From assembly GCA_947628815.1 (NCBI GenBank), contig CANRBJ010000002.1, positions 67,584 through 127,035 on the forward strand: a stretch of DNA of 59,452 bases, read 5' to 3'. Below, one piece after another: positions 26,518 to 34,618 of this stretch; within the stretch, counting starts at the first letter, position 1, and the number at the start of each line of letters is the position of its first letter. The DNA comes from an uncultured Clostridia bacterium. Its GTDB lineage: Bacteria; Bacillota; Clostridia; TANB77; CAG-508. Under the pieces are notes generated by a model that saw nothing but the letters and a program-made list of their open reading frames with translations, had not been told where the DNA came from and ran no database searches. The translations under genes were made by a program, and so were the position numbers.

Positions 26518-27030
26518 TTAAATTTCCTCCAATAATTCGGGATTATCGTGTATGTTGCCGATAATTTCGCAGTTTAAAGCAACCTTTAAAAGATTTTGAG
26601 TTTTTAAGTAATTCTCAAAATTTGTTGGTTCGAGAAAATCAGGCACCGTGAAATTATCAACTTCGACATACCAACCCAAACACCCTGTTGGGTGATATTC
26701 GTCTTCACTTCCATCTTGATTATATTTACCGAAGCGAACGATTGAATGACAATGACAATCAAAACCGTCATATGTGTTATGTCTAACAATATCTCCCTCA
26801 AAAATCTTATTGCCGTTTTTGTCGGTCAAACCTGTATACTGTCCGACTGTTTCGGGGATAACTTCAAAACCAACGCAATAACAGCATCCCTCCTCATTTA
26901 CTTTTGTGCTTTCTGAAATGTTGTCAAAAGGTACAATGAAATGCTTCCCTGTCATATCATCATATAAATGATTTCCATATACCCACTCTTTGTTATCTTC
27001 TCTTTTTCCTCTGCATAATGTTTCCATCAT
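26518..27030 (-). CDS. YopX-like phage protein
   Basis: 170 aa. LCRGKREDNKEWVYGNHLYD, VIPETVGQYTGLTDKNGNKI, FEGDIVR and CEIIGNIHDNPELLEE are hallmark segments of the YopX family found in Firmicute phages. The family's role is unknown. GGAGGAAAG upstream of the ATG. Confidence 0.85.
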   Translation of the reverse strand: MMETLCRGKREDNKEWVYGNHLYDDMTGKHFIVPFDNISESTKVNEEGCCYCVGFEVIPETVGQYTGLTDKNGNKIFEGDIVRHNTYDGFDCHCHSIVRFGKYNQDGSEDEYHPTGCLGWYVEVDNFTVPDFLEPTNFENYLKTQNLLKVALNCEIIGNIHDNPELLEEI

Positions 27031-27858
27031 TTAGCTTTCCTCCAACTTACCTGTACCGGACACTGACACAAATTTATAATCTCCGCTTTGATAAATTACC
27101 TTGTTATAGCAATCTTTTAAAGTTGCATTTTCAAGTAAAATTAATTTATCTTTGTTTTTAAAGTCAATACATGGAGAAGTTATAATTGTTGATTGTCCTT
27201 TAGCTGTTTTAATCGTTGCATTGTCACAAATATATTTAATTGTTGCCCTGCCGCGAATGGTCTCAACTGTTGCGTTGTCGGAAATATCCTCAGCTGTTGC
27301 GTTGTCGTGAATACATCTAATTGTTGCATTGCCGTAAATACACTTGACTTTTGCATAACCGGAAATATCACTGACTTTTGCGTTGCCGTAAATACGCTCG
27401 ACTATTGCGTTGCTGTAAATACAATTAACTATTGCATTGTCGTAAATACAATTAACTGTTGCGTTGCCGCAAATACGATTAACTATTGCGTTGCCTGAAA
27501 TAACTACGTTTTTGCAATCTTTTATATAATGACCATCTCCACTGGTAATTTCTAAATTATCAACCCCAATGTGTATGTGATTTTTAGCCCATTCTTTTAC
27601 AGCTTCTATCATTCTTTGTTTATCATAATCTTCTACATACCAATCAGGTAAAATATCTTGGTCAACAACAAATTTCCAATCATTTATATCACTGAATACA
27701 TCTATACCCTTGGGAACAAGTTCAGCTCTAATAAATAATCTTTCGGCATTTTGACTGTTGTCATCTATACCTAATTCATCTAACATTTTCTGATGACTAT
27801 CATATTCAGGTATGAATACTCTGTCTTTTAATATTATTCCGCTTTTAAATCTACACAT
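27031..27858 (-). CDS. Beta-solenoid repeat protein (10-residue GNA-V repeats)
   Basis: 275 aa. Residues about 120-230 contain roughly ten repeats of ten residues, of form I-x-GNAxVxxI (GNAIVNRICGNATVNCIYDN and so on). This is the pattern of a pentapeptide-like right-handed beta-helix. The N-terminal domain (ISDINDWKFVVDQDILPDWY) is seen in many phage proteins. Such solenoids may mimic DNA or be structural scaffolds; function unknown. The DNA repeats make all frames locally open. Confidence 0.65.
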   Translation of the reverse strand: MCRFKSGIILKDRVFIPEYDSHQKMLDELGIDDNSQNAERLFIRAELVPKGIDVFSDINDWKFVVDQDILPDWYVEDYDKQRMIEAVKEWAKNHIHIGVDNLEITSGDGHYIKDCKNVVISGNAIVNRICGNATVNCIYDNAIVNCIYSNAIVERIYGNAKVSDISGYAKVKCIYGNATIRCIHDNATAEDISDNATVETIRGRATIKYICDNATIKTAKGQSTIITSPCIDFKNKDKLILLENATLKDCYNKVIYQSGDYKFVSVSGTGKLEES

Positions 27859-27900
27859 TTAAATTTCCTCCAAATTTATTTACATAGGTTCTTTAGACAA

Positions 27901-28026
27901 TCAATACAAAACCGCCGACTTATGATCAGTAGCTGTCGCCAGCCACTGTTCATATGTCAGCGGTTCTTTATAACCTGTATAGGCGGTGAATAATTCTTTG
28001 GTCTTTGCGAATTCTGATTTTTTCAT
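27901..28026 (-). pseudogene. Truncated duplicate (41 aa) of the sigma-like protein N-terminus
   Basis: Its 41 codons are identical to the first 41 codons of the gene at 58291-59208 (MKKSEFAKTKELFTAYTGYK...). They end in TGA right at the edge of the 369-bp repeat. The promoter and leader are also identical. It is either a leftover of a partial duplication or a short leader peptide translated ahead of the accessory operon. Confidence 0.7.
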
Positions 28027-28045
28027 TTTTTTTCATTCCTTTTTT

Positions 28046-28079
28046 CGATAATTCTTGATATCTTTGATAATTCTTGATA
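28046..28079 (-). promoter_or_regulatory. Tandem 15-bp repeat in the leader
   Basis: On the minus strand ATATCAAGAATTATC occurs twice, separated by AAAG, between the promoter and the AAAGGA ribosome binding site. It could be a repressor or sigma-protein operator. The same pair is present in the second repeat copy. Confidence 0.45.
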
Positions 28080-28117
28080 TTTGAAGATCAGACCTTATTG
28101 ATTGACCCTACATGTAT

Positions 28118-28146
28118 ATTATAAGGGCTTTTTGTCAAAAAGTCAA
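28118..28146 (-). promoter_or_regulatory. Consensus sigma-A promoter, copy 1
   Basis: The minus strand shows TTGACT (28141-28146), a 17-bp spacer, and TATAAT (28118-28123). This is nearly perfect vegetative promoter spacing. It would drive transcription leftward into the accessory genes. Confidence 0.8.
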
Positions 28147-28228
28147 GGGGGTTTGAAAAAATTTCTGAAATTTTTTTTAAATTTTAATGATTTTGTAAAG
28201 ATTGAAGATCAATCTTACTAATTTTGGC

Positions 28229-28309
28229 CTATTTGTCGAAATTCTTAGAATTTATCTTTTCCGATCCTTTAATTCTACTAGCCCAATTTTCACATTTATG
28301 AATTTTCAT
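28229..28309 (-). CDS. Possible 26-aa ORF upstream of the promoter
   Basis: MKIHKCENWASRIKGSEKIN... ends in TAG. The ATG overlaps the stop of a 14-aa upstream frame and GAGAG lies nearby. The 28027-28395 stretch has no other gene; it holds the promoter, leader and A/T-rich sequence. Weak evidence. Confidence 0.25.
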   Translation of the reverse strand: MKIHKCENWASRIKGSEKINSKNFDK

Positions 28310-28371
28310 TTTTGATTTCTCTCATCTTTCATATATTTTATTCTATTCATTGAAACACCTTGCACAATCAA

Positions 28372-28377
28372 TAACGA
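28372..28377 (-). promoter_or_regulatory. TCGTTA motif after the 205-aa gene
   Basis: The minus strand reads CTATGTTTCGTTATTGATTG just after the 28396-29007 gene and ahead of tiny ORFs. It resembles the copy before the MazF gene (TTTGTTTCGTTATTAAC). Confidence 0.3.
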
Positions 28378-28395
28378 AACATAGGATTAGTTTTC

Positions 28396-29007
28396 TTAAT
28401 CATCTGTTTCATCCTTCTTTTCTTTTGAAAACAGATACGCCTTCATATCCGGAATCACCTTACTTTTATATTTATTGTACTCAAAAGATTCTGCCTGCTC
28501 AATAGCCCTATTCGTCTCAGACATAAGAATTCCAATTCTTTGAAACTCTTTCTTACTTTCGCACCTAGCTCTAAGTAATTCTTGGAGCTTCTGAACTACT
28601 AGATAACCTTGATACATGTTCAAATGAGTATCAGGTTCTCTCAAAAAGTGGAGAACATCCTGTAACATACCTTCATAAGTTCTTAATTCCTCTCTACGAA
28701 TTTCTAGATGTTCTATAAGATCGTGATTTATCTCTGCCTTCATATCAGAAATAGAAAGAGGTGCAATTGGTTCAAAGGATACAGGAGATTTGACATCTAC
28801 TTCTATAGTTTGAAATTCAGATACGTAATCCTCTTTACGAATAATCTTAAAATTACGTCTGGCACGCTTACTGCTATAATTTTTACGTATGTAATCAGAT
28901 GCCTCCCTGTCGCTAGAAAATAAATAAGCTTCCTCTGGATTAGATACAAAAACTCTCTTCTTTCCCTCCTCTAACTTACAAAATCTCCCATTACTATCTT
29001 GAATCAT
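28396..29007 (-). CDS. Hypothetical protein, ~203 aa, with helical C-terminal half
   Basis: The ATG at 29007 overlaps a 16-aa leader ORF (ATGA) that carries a strong ribosome binding site. The N-terminus MIQDSNGRFCKLEEGKKRVF and AYLFSSDREASDYI look like a small beta domain. Residues 95-200 are helical (EHLEIRREELRTYEGMLQDV). It lies after the tail-tube terminator and before the accessory operon. Unrecognised. Confidence 0.6.
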   Translation of the reverse strand: MIQDSNGRFCKLEEGKKRVFVSNPEEAYLFSSDREASDYIRKNYSSKRARRNFKIIRKEDYVSEFQTIEVDVKSPVSFEPIAPLSISDMKAEINHDLIEHLEIRREELRTYEGMLQDVLHFLREPDTHLNMYQGYLVVQKLQELLRARCESKKEFQRIGILMSETNRAIEQAESFEYNKYKSKVIPDMKAYLFSKEKKDETDD

Positions 29008-29054
29008 ATACAACGTCCGTCACCTACTTCATTTAAAAAATTAAATACATACAT
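29004..29054 (-). CDS. 16-aa leader peptide with perfect Shine-Dalgarno
   Basis: AAGGAGGTGA precedes ATG 29054. MYVFNFLNEVGDGRCI ends in TGA overlapping the next gene's ATG (ATGA). The strongest ribosome binding site of the area serves this peptide, so it probably couples or regulates the downstream gene. Confidence 0.45.
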   Translation of the reverse strand: MYVFNFLNEVGDGRCI

Positions 29055-29071
29055 AAAGTTTCACCTCCTTG

Positions 29072-29090
29072 ATTATATTAACGAATCGAC
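29072..29090 (-). promoter_or_regulatory. Operon-head motif, 19 bp
   Basis: The minus strand reads GTCGATTCGTTAATATAAT, matching 17 of 19 bases of GTCGAATCGTTATTATAAT at 57245-57263. It lies 18 bases before the 16-aa leader. A phage-specific promoter element is suspected. Confidence 0.5.
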
Positions 29091-29188
29091 ATTGAATATT
29101 TATATATTAATATATCAGATTCTTATGTGCATCACTCGATTCTAAATATTTATCATAAATATACTTCTTAGTTCAAGGATAAAATAAA

Positions 29189-29216
29189 CCCAGAAGATTT
29201 CAACATATCTTCTGGG
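29189..29216 (-). terminator. Intrinsic terminator after the tail-tube gene
   Basis: A 10-bp perfect stem CCCAGAAGAT/ATCTTCTGGG with an 8-nt loop is followed on the minus strand by TTTATTTTAT. It ends the sheath-tube transcription unit. Confidence 0.8.
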
Positions 29217-29277
29217 CATTATTTATATGATTATTAAAGATGGATACATAGCCAAACAAAATAATCTTAATTTATAG

Positions 29278-29826
29278 TTAAGATGTTAAATCTGCTTGGC
29301 TCATATATATTACTCGTGAGATAATAAAGGGCACCTTTATCTTGACGAGGTCTCCTCCTGTTTGGTTCATTGCACCATTATCAAGAGCACCTATCCAAGT
29401 ACCAGGACAACGAATAACATCTCTAACATTACCTTGACCATCATACTTAATAAAGAATACCTGTTTCATATACTCAGAAGGTAAACCCATTCTTTCAGTA
29501 TCAGGGTTATATACCAATTTTCTCCAGGCTCTTAAGGACTCAAGCACATTAGGTTGACAATAGCAATTGAGAGTCCATTCCACATCTTGAAATTGTACTT
29601 TACTTGGGAATTTAATAAGACCATTACCATAATGCACTGTAATAACGTCCTGAGTCTCTGAGATATTTCCTACTTCATCTGTACTTAAAGTAAGAAGGTC
29701 CGAAAACTCCGTAGGAGTAGTACCATCCATATTATATACCCTAACCTCGAAGTTATTAGTAGTAAGGGGTACAAAGTTATCAATACCAAGCATATGATTG
29801 GTACCCATATATAACGGAGAAAACAT
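29278..29826 (-). CDS. Tail tube protein
   Basis: 182 aa. The position (two genes after the sheath, before a terminator), size and beta-rich content fit contractile-tail tube proteins: NNFEVRVYNMDG, WTLNCYCQPNVLESLRAWRK, DTERMGLPSEYMKQVFFIKY, then FIISRVIYMSQ. These hexamers stack to form the DNA channel. GAGAGGAATG precedes the ATG inside a 49-bp repeat. Confidence 0.75.
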   Translation of the reverse strand: MFSPLYMGTNHMLGIDNFVPLTTNNFEVRVYNMDGTTPTEFSDLLTLSTDEVGNISETQDVITVHYGNGLIKFPSKVQFQDVEWTLNCYCQPNVLESLRAWRKLVYNPDTERMGLPSEYMKQVFFIKYDGQGNVRDVIRCPGTWIGALDNGAMNQTGGDLVKIKVPFIISRVIYMSQADLTS

Positions 29827-29872
29827 AATATCATTCCTCTCTTTATAGAATCGTATTTAATCTATTTATATA
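29824..29872. repeat. 49-bp direct repeat, right after the LRR gene
   Basis: Identical to 30919-30967. It includes start codon, GAGAGG ribosome binding site and TATAAATA. With the other copy it brackets the LRR gene exactly. Confidence 0.9.
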
Positions 29873-29898
29873 ATCTTATTGTCATCTTCTACAATGTA

Positions 29899-30921
29899 CT
29901 AGATTAATTCATAATTGATATCATTACTTATTGCATATTTCTCGGCATAGCTACCTTCATGACATCTTATTGTTAGGTTTGGACACTGTTTAAATGCCCA
30001 GCTACTAATCTCGGTTACGCTATCAGGGATGGTAATGGTCTTAAGACTTGTACAACCCTTAAAGGTCTCAGAATAAACATTGGTAACGCTGTCAGGGATA
30101 ATTATACTTATAAGACTTGAACAGTTCCAAAACGCTTCTCTTCCAATATGCATTACGCTATTTGGAATAGTAATTCTTGTTAGATTTGAACACCCCTCAA
30201 ACGCATTAGTATATATCTCTAGTACACCATTAGGGATGGTTATTTTCTTAAGATTTTCACAATTAGCAAACGCATATTGACCAATAATTTTAAGGCTATT
30301 TGGAAGTTTTATATCTGTTAAATTATAGCACCCAGAAAATGCACCCCAACCAATATTAGTTACACGATCTCCTAATCTTACATTTTTCAGGTTTCTACAG
30401 TCCTGGAATGTACCATCTTCGATAGTTCTTAGTCCACTACCTATTACAGCATCAGTTAAATCATCATATCCTTTAAATGCATAACTTTCAATGCTGGTCA
30501 CATCATCTGATACTACTAAGGTCGTTCTACCATTTTCTTCAACCATATCAACCCCCTCAGGTAGGACGAAATCGGTTTTCTCGTCTTCACCACCGTCATA
30601 ATATTCGTATTCGTCTATATAAGGCTCTACCGCCTCTTCTACATAGCAATCTGGGAAACTATCTAGAACTATTTCATTATAAAGATCTTCGTTTTCCATT
30701 TCCAAACTTTTAGAACTCGTATACCATAAGTTAGGATGGTCCCAAGCTCCCGCATAACTAGATTTCTCAGCTAAGTTAGCCCAAGCAACGGCGGCCTCTT
30801 CGTAATGGGTTGGATCAATACCGTATTCAGGTCCATATAGTTCTTTGATCCTACGAAGTAAAATCTTGTACTGCTTAGTTTGCTTTATAGAGTCTGATGC
30901 AGAATACACATATCTTTTCAT
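29899..30921 (-). CDS. BspA-type leucine-rich-repeat protein inside the tail operon
   Basis: 340 aa. Residues 1-130 are an acidic, aromatic N-terminal domain (ILLRRIKELYGPEYGIDPTH). Residues about 135-325 contain roughly seven LRR_5/BspA repeats of about 23 aa (AFSGCYNLTDIKLPNSLKII, AFEGCSNLTRITIPNSV). BspA-like repeats mediate surface or protein binding. It lies between sheath and tube and is flanked by 49-bp repeats, so it is probably an inserted cargo gene that may decorate the virion or alter host adhesion. The stop is TAG; the frame continues 11 codons to TAA. Confidence 0.8.
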   Translation of the reverse strand: MKRYVYSASDSIKQTKQYKILLRRIKELYGPEYGIDPTHYEEAAVAWANLAEKSSYAGAWDHPNLWYTSSKSLEMENEDLYNEIVLDSFPDCYVEEAVEPYIDEYEYYDGGEDEKTDFVLPEGVDMVEENGRTTLVVSDDVTSIESYAFKGYDDLTDAVIGSGLRTIEDGTFQDCRNLKNVRLGDRVTNIGWGAFSGCYNLTDIKLPNSLKIIGQYAFANCENLKKITIPNGVLEIYTNAFEGCSNLTRITIPNSVMHIGREAFWNCSSLISIIIPDSVTNVYSETFKGCTSLKTITIPDSVTEISSWAFKQCPNLTIRCHEGSYAEKYAISNDINYELI

Positions 30922-30967
30922 AATATCATTCCTCTCTTTATAGAATCGTATTTAATCTATTTATATA
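30919..30967. repeat. 49-bp direct repeat, upstream of the LRR gene
   Basis: The same sequence as 29824-29872, 1,095 bp apart, covering the LRR start codon and leader. Confidence 0.9.
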
Positions 30968-31022
30968 GAAGGTTATATAATCTTCGTAGTATATGGATTC
31001 TTAATCTTTTATATAGGATCGT

Positions 31023-31226
31023 TCAAATAGTATCGGGAAATTCTAATTCATCATCAAGAGCCTCGTATACCTGACCATCATTAAATTCTATTAGATAAAA
31101 ACCATTACCTAACCATTCTACGACTTTGCAAATCTCCCCATCACGGCGGAGCAGACGCTCTTCATAAAGATTAGTAGGTTCTTCTATATTTGAATGATAT
31201 ATTACATCTTTAATTAATCTTTTCAT
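31023..31226 (-). CDS. Small protein, 67 aa, between sheath and LRR gene
   Basis: The ATG at 31226 follows GAGGTG. MKRLIKDVIYHSNIEEPTNL, then GEICKVVEWLGNGFYLIEFN: a compact SH3-like beta pattern. The MKR start resembles that of the LRR protein next door. Function unknown; probably cargo. Confidence 0.55.
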   Translation of the reverse strand: MKRLIKDVIYHSNIEEPTNLYEERLLRRDGEICKVVEWLGNGFYLIEFNDGQVYEALDDELEFPDTI

Positions 31227-31266
31227 AATGAACACCTCATTAGATAGTACTTCCTATATTCGTATA

Positions 31267-31272
31267 TAACGA
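31267..31272 (-). promoter_or_regulatory. TCGTTA motif before the 67-aa gene
   Basis: The minus strand reads GATATCGTTATATACGAATATAGG 40 bases upstream of the start. It shares the 9-mer ATCGTTATA with the copies at 45539 and 52474. Confidence 0.35.
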
Positions 31273-31292
31273 TATCTATAATACTTAAGAAA

Positions 31293-33128
31293 TCAGGCTT
31301 TATACTGGTTGAGATCTGCTGAAGGGGGTAGAACCACAAGATCAACTATAATGTCGTTGATTACGCCATTAACTATCAAATAAACCTTACCAATGACCGT
31401 ATTCGCATTTACCTGGTCTAGTCCATTAATATCAGCGGCCATCTTAACATAGTAACCCTCTATAGCATTCACATTCTTCATAGTATCCAGTAATGGGGTT
31501 ACGCCTGCGTAGAACTTATTATAAGCCTGTTCATTATTATACTGGAAAGTAATAGAAATACCACACTTGTAAACTATATTTTCTACAGCATCTACTAAGA
31601 ATCTTGTAGATAGGTTGGCCAGGGCTTGATAGGTTGCAGCCGGTACATTATATAAAGTAGAATTACCCCATACATTTACCCCAAGATCCGGAATAGAGGT
31701 AATTGCATTAACACCTACTCCTTCAGATTTTTGCCAAGCATCTAGATATTTCTTAGGTACGGGATAATCTAATCTTCCGATAGAAAGATTATGCTGACGA
31801 TTTGTTGGTAAAGCCCACTCATACTGAAGAGATTGATTAAGAATCATAGCTCTTTGAGTAAGCAAAAATAAGAAAGAAGGAGGAGCAGGCATCTGCTTCA
31901 TCATACCTACATATCTATAATTGCCCCATGGTGCAAATAAAGCGGAATGAGTAGTATATAAAGAATTAAGTGGGCCTCCTAAATCATCATTAGGTACTGC
32001 ATCAGATAAGATCTCTGCATATTTATTATCGTCCTCACCCATAGAATGCACGTCGGCTCTATTCAAACATCTAGGTACATCTATTAAAGATGTCCCGCAC
32101 CTACTTCTATATGCTACCTCCATCAATGTCTTATGAATAGGGGTAATAGGGGTTGCATCTTTTTGGAAAGTTATCTTAATTCCTCTATCACCAGTTAAAA
32201 ATTCTATATCAGCATCGTCCCAACCTGGGCTGATTATTCTTTGAGGGCTGTAAGAAAGCTTATCGGTAAGAAGGTAATATATACCTTGATTGCACATAGA
32301 ATCGAATATCCACTCTCGGTAACCTATGATATTTCGTTTACTTTCATCAGAATCTAAATTATCTTTAATGTTAGAAATGTTCTCGGCCGAAGTATAATTA
32401 GTATACCTATCTACCCAAGCCTTAACGGTATCAGCATCCCAACTTCTATTATCGGTACCACCAGATAGACGCACACCACTATCGGCATGAGACTCATCTG
32501 AGATTTCATCTAGATCTATGGTTAAGAAATTAGAATCTGCATCCTCATAATAAGTATATAACTCGTCATCTAGATCTAAAGAAATGATTATATTTTCTAC
32601 TGCAGTCTCTACACCAGATGAATCTACAACGTAAGTTATGAAATTATAATATGAACAAGATTTACCGCTGGAATTAATATATTTGCCGCTATTAATTTTA
32701 ACCTTCAGATTATTGCCGAAAGTACCAGCATATTTTGCTTTCAATGCAAATTTCTTAAAGGTACCGTCTACTGCGTCTTTAGCTATTATAGTAGCCTCTG
32801 CTTTAGCTCCTGGGCACAGACGACACACAAGCACATCATATCCTGAAGATAATAAAGTCATTGCCATCTGATAAGAATAATCTTTAGCAGCTCTATATAT
32901 AGATGCAGGACCTCTATATGTAGATACAAAGTTCTCTAGTCCTGATTGAGTGGAGGGAAATCTTTCCCACCTTAAAGACTCAATCTGTTCATCATTCTCC
33001 TTATCTGCTGGATATTCATAAGCAGGACCCCAACTAGCTGTAATAGGGAGAGCTACTGTGGCAAATGATGAATTACCAATATTATAAGTATAATTTTGGC
33101 TTATCTCATTTATAGTAATATTAGCCAT
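31293..33128 (-). CDS. Tail sheath protein
   Basis: 611 aa. The N-terminus (FATVALPITASWGPAYEYP, YRGPASIYRAAKDYSYQMAM) and the C-terminal Gly/Val-rich domain with YVKMAADINGLDQVNANTVI and GKVYLIVNGVINDIIVDLVV are typical of contractile-tail sheaths. Sheath subunits contract to drive the tube through the envelope. The start overlaps the stop of the upstream 87-aa gene. Confidence 0.9.
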   Translation of the reverse strand: MANITINEISQNYTYNIGNSSFATVALPITASWGPAYEYPADKENDEQIESLRWERFPSTQSGLENFVSTYRGPASIYRAAKDYSYQMAMTLLSSGYDVLVCRLCPGAKAEATIIAKDAVDGTFKKFALKAKYAGTFGNNLKVKINSGKYINSSGKSCSYYNFITYVVDSSGVETAVENIIISLDLDDELYTYYEDADSNFLTIDLDEISDESHADSGVRLSGGTDNRSWDADTVKAWVDRYTNYTSAENISNIKDNLDSDESKRNIIGYREWIFDSMCNQGIYYLLTDKLSYSPQRIISPGWDDADIEFLTGDRGIKITFQKDATPITPIHKTLMEVAYRSRCGTSLIDVPRCLNRADVHSMGEDDNKYAEILSDAVPNDDLGGPLNSLYTTHSALFAPWGNYRYVGMMKQMPAPPSFLFLLTQRAMILNQSLQYEWALPTNRQHNLSIGRLDYPVPKKYLDAWQKSEGVGVNAITSIPDLGVNVWGNSTLYNVPAATYQALANLSTRFLVDAVENIVYKCGISITFQYNNEQAYNKFYAGVTPLLDTMKNVNAIEGYYVKMAADINGLDQVNANTVIGKVYLIVNGVINDIIVDLVVLPPSADLNQYKA

Positions 33129-33384
33129 CTAAATTCGCCTCCTGTGAATTTGTTTGATTATTTGCTTGATTATCTATTTTAGAAACCTTGGGCTTTGGAT
33201 TTGGACTTGGTTTCTTAATATTCAATTGAGTATTAGATTTAATTAATCTTTTTGCGATACCATCTGGATATCTAATGAATTTTGGGTCATTTATAGGGCC
33301 AGCTACTTCTTTTATCTCCCCTGGTTCAAAAGTTACTCCATAATAGGTCTTAGATATCATTGTATTGTTCTTATAATAAAACAT
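33121..33384 (-). CDS. Small protein with Pro/Asn-rich tail
   Basis: 87 aa from the ATG at 33384; a GTG at 33399 is possible. MFYYKNNTMISKTYYGVTFE, PGEIKEVAGPINDPKFIRY, then a disordered NQANNQTNSQE tail. It lies between the tail-completion candidate and sheath. Similar short virion proteins exist in big Firmicute phages, but I cannot assign a role. Confidence 0.55.
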   Translation of the reverse strand: MFYYKNNTMISKTYYGVTFEPGEIKEVAGPINDPKFIRYPDGIAKRLIKSNTQLNIKKPSPNPKPKVSKIDNQANNQTNSQEANLDG

Positions 33385-33423
33385 ATATTTCAGTAACACC
33401 TCTCATTCTATAGTATAAAAGGT

Positions 33424-34026
33424 TTATTTTATGATTGGTTCAATCTCGTGAGTTACTCTAACCAGCTTAGCAGGAGTATATGATACCAATACACAACCTT
33501 CGCACCTAATAGGAATCACAGTCTCATATAACTGACCTGCTGATAAATATTCATAACTTCCAGATTTTCTCTCTATACCATCTGGATCTATTACTACTCC
33601 AAATCTAATTTTTCTGTTACACTCATAAGGGAGATTGATGGTTAGAAAATACATAGAAGTATATTTAAATAATATTTCCTTTACTAATTCATCCATATCT
33701 GCTGTGTTAGTAGTAAGTATAGACATATCATACTCCAAATTTATCGGAATGGCTTTTTCATAATACAATTCATTAGTTTCTGGATCAATTACAGATTGGA
33801 CACCTTTATGAATTCTAGTGAAATTAGTCCTATTTGTATCTATAGAAGTACCAGGTTTTCTGTCTAACGCTACTACCGGAAATTTCACAGCATCTTCCTT
33901 CATTTGGGCTACTAGTGAGATGATTGATTCAGGAGAGATTACTTTAACCACTGAATCATTTGCATTATCTGAATCAAAGCTATTCTGTAAATCCTTTACT
34001 ATAGCATTATCATATAGATATAACAT
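33424..34026 (-). CDS. Tail terminator / completion protein candidate
   Basis: 200 aa. Mixed alpha/beta with YEKAIPINLEYDMSILTTNT and YTSMYFLTINLPYECNRKIR. Its position immediately before sheath and after the neck candidate is where T4 gp15-type tail-completion proteins sit. No diagnostic motif; inference from position. Confidence 0.45.
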   Translation of the reverse strand: MLYLYDNAIVKDLQNSFDSDNANDSVVKVISPESIISLVAQMKEDAVKFPVVALDRKPGTSIDTNRTNFTRIHKGVQSVIDPETNELYYEKAIPINLEYDMSILTTNTADMDELVKEILFKYTSMYFLTINLPYECNRKIRFGVVIDPDGIERKSGSYEYLSAGQLYETVIPIRCEGCVLVSYTPAKLVRVTHEIEPIIK

Positions 34027-34028
34027 GA

Positions 34029-34565
34029 TTATCTCTCCCTTTTCTCATCTGTAATATAATTACCCCTGTAATCAGTAGGTATAGATAAGAAATGATTTGA
34101 TTTATTATATTTCTTCTTAACTTCCTGCTCAGTATAGCCTACAGGTTGCTGATCATATACAGGAACAACTTGAGCAACCATATGGTCAGGAGCTTGAATA
34201 TCGCAAGTTAATTCAGTTACTCTAAATACTCTATCAGGTAAAGAAGTATATTGACCAGATAATCGAAATAGACTATCTTTTTGAAGATAAGGTAGATTAA
34301 AACTACATCTTATCAAAAAAGGTAAATCTTTATCATTTTCAACTACCCAACCTAATCTCTTATAAGTCTTGGCTTTGGGACTTCCATCAAAAAATATATA
34401 AGTATCTATTATCTCTGAATAACTATCTGCTACAGACTCACCTTGAACATTTGTACCAGCCATTAGAGGATATTGATATCGACAAGGTATGCCTTGCATA
34501 TGAAGGGCCTCGTCATATCGTTTCCTCATAATCTCAATATCTTCACCTATTAGATTAACTGACAT
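34029..34565 (-). CDS. Head-tail neck/connector candidate
   Basis: 178 aa. IEIMRKRYDEALHMQGIPCR at the start, then beta strands (KRLGWVVENDKDLPFLIRCS, QYTSLPDRVFRVTELTCDIQ). Similar proteins lie between portal and sheath in large myoviruses and act as neck or head completion. Motif support is weak. Confidence 0.45.
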   Translation of the reverse strand: MSVNLIGEDIEIMRKRYDEALHMQGIPCRYQYPLMAGTNVQGESVADSYSEIIDTYIFFDGSPKAKTYKRLGWVVENDKDLPFLIRCSFNLPYLQKDSLFRLSGQYTSLPDRVFRVTELTCDIQAPDHMVAQVVPVYDQQPVGYTEQEVKKKYNKSNHFLSIPTDYRGNYITDEKRER

Positions 34566-34618
34566 ATTAACCTCTCCTTATGTAATATAAGGACATCTAT
34601 ACATATTTGAGTACTATT

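Larger units (their letters stand above)
27902..28270. repeat. 369-bp perfect direct repeat, copy 1
   Basis: Identical base for base, by eye, to 59084-59452. It holds the C-terminal end of a tiny ORF, a consensus promoter, the leader with two 15-bp tandem repeats, and the N-terminus of the sigma-like gene. The two copies are 31,182 bp apart in the same orientation. Confidence 0.95.

Noticed and set aside
27193-27498. Plus-strand 101-codon frame rich in Cys and Asn
   Set aside because: Mirror of the DNA repeats of the beta-solenoid gene; no start signals.
29220-29227. TATAAATA as T4-type late promoter
   Set aside because: The octamer occurs at 12566, 29097, 29220, 29863 and 30958 on the minus strand, but two copies belong to one repeat and one lies between a gene and its terminator; expected by chance in such AT-rich gaps.
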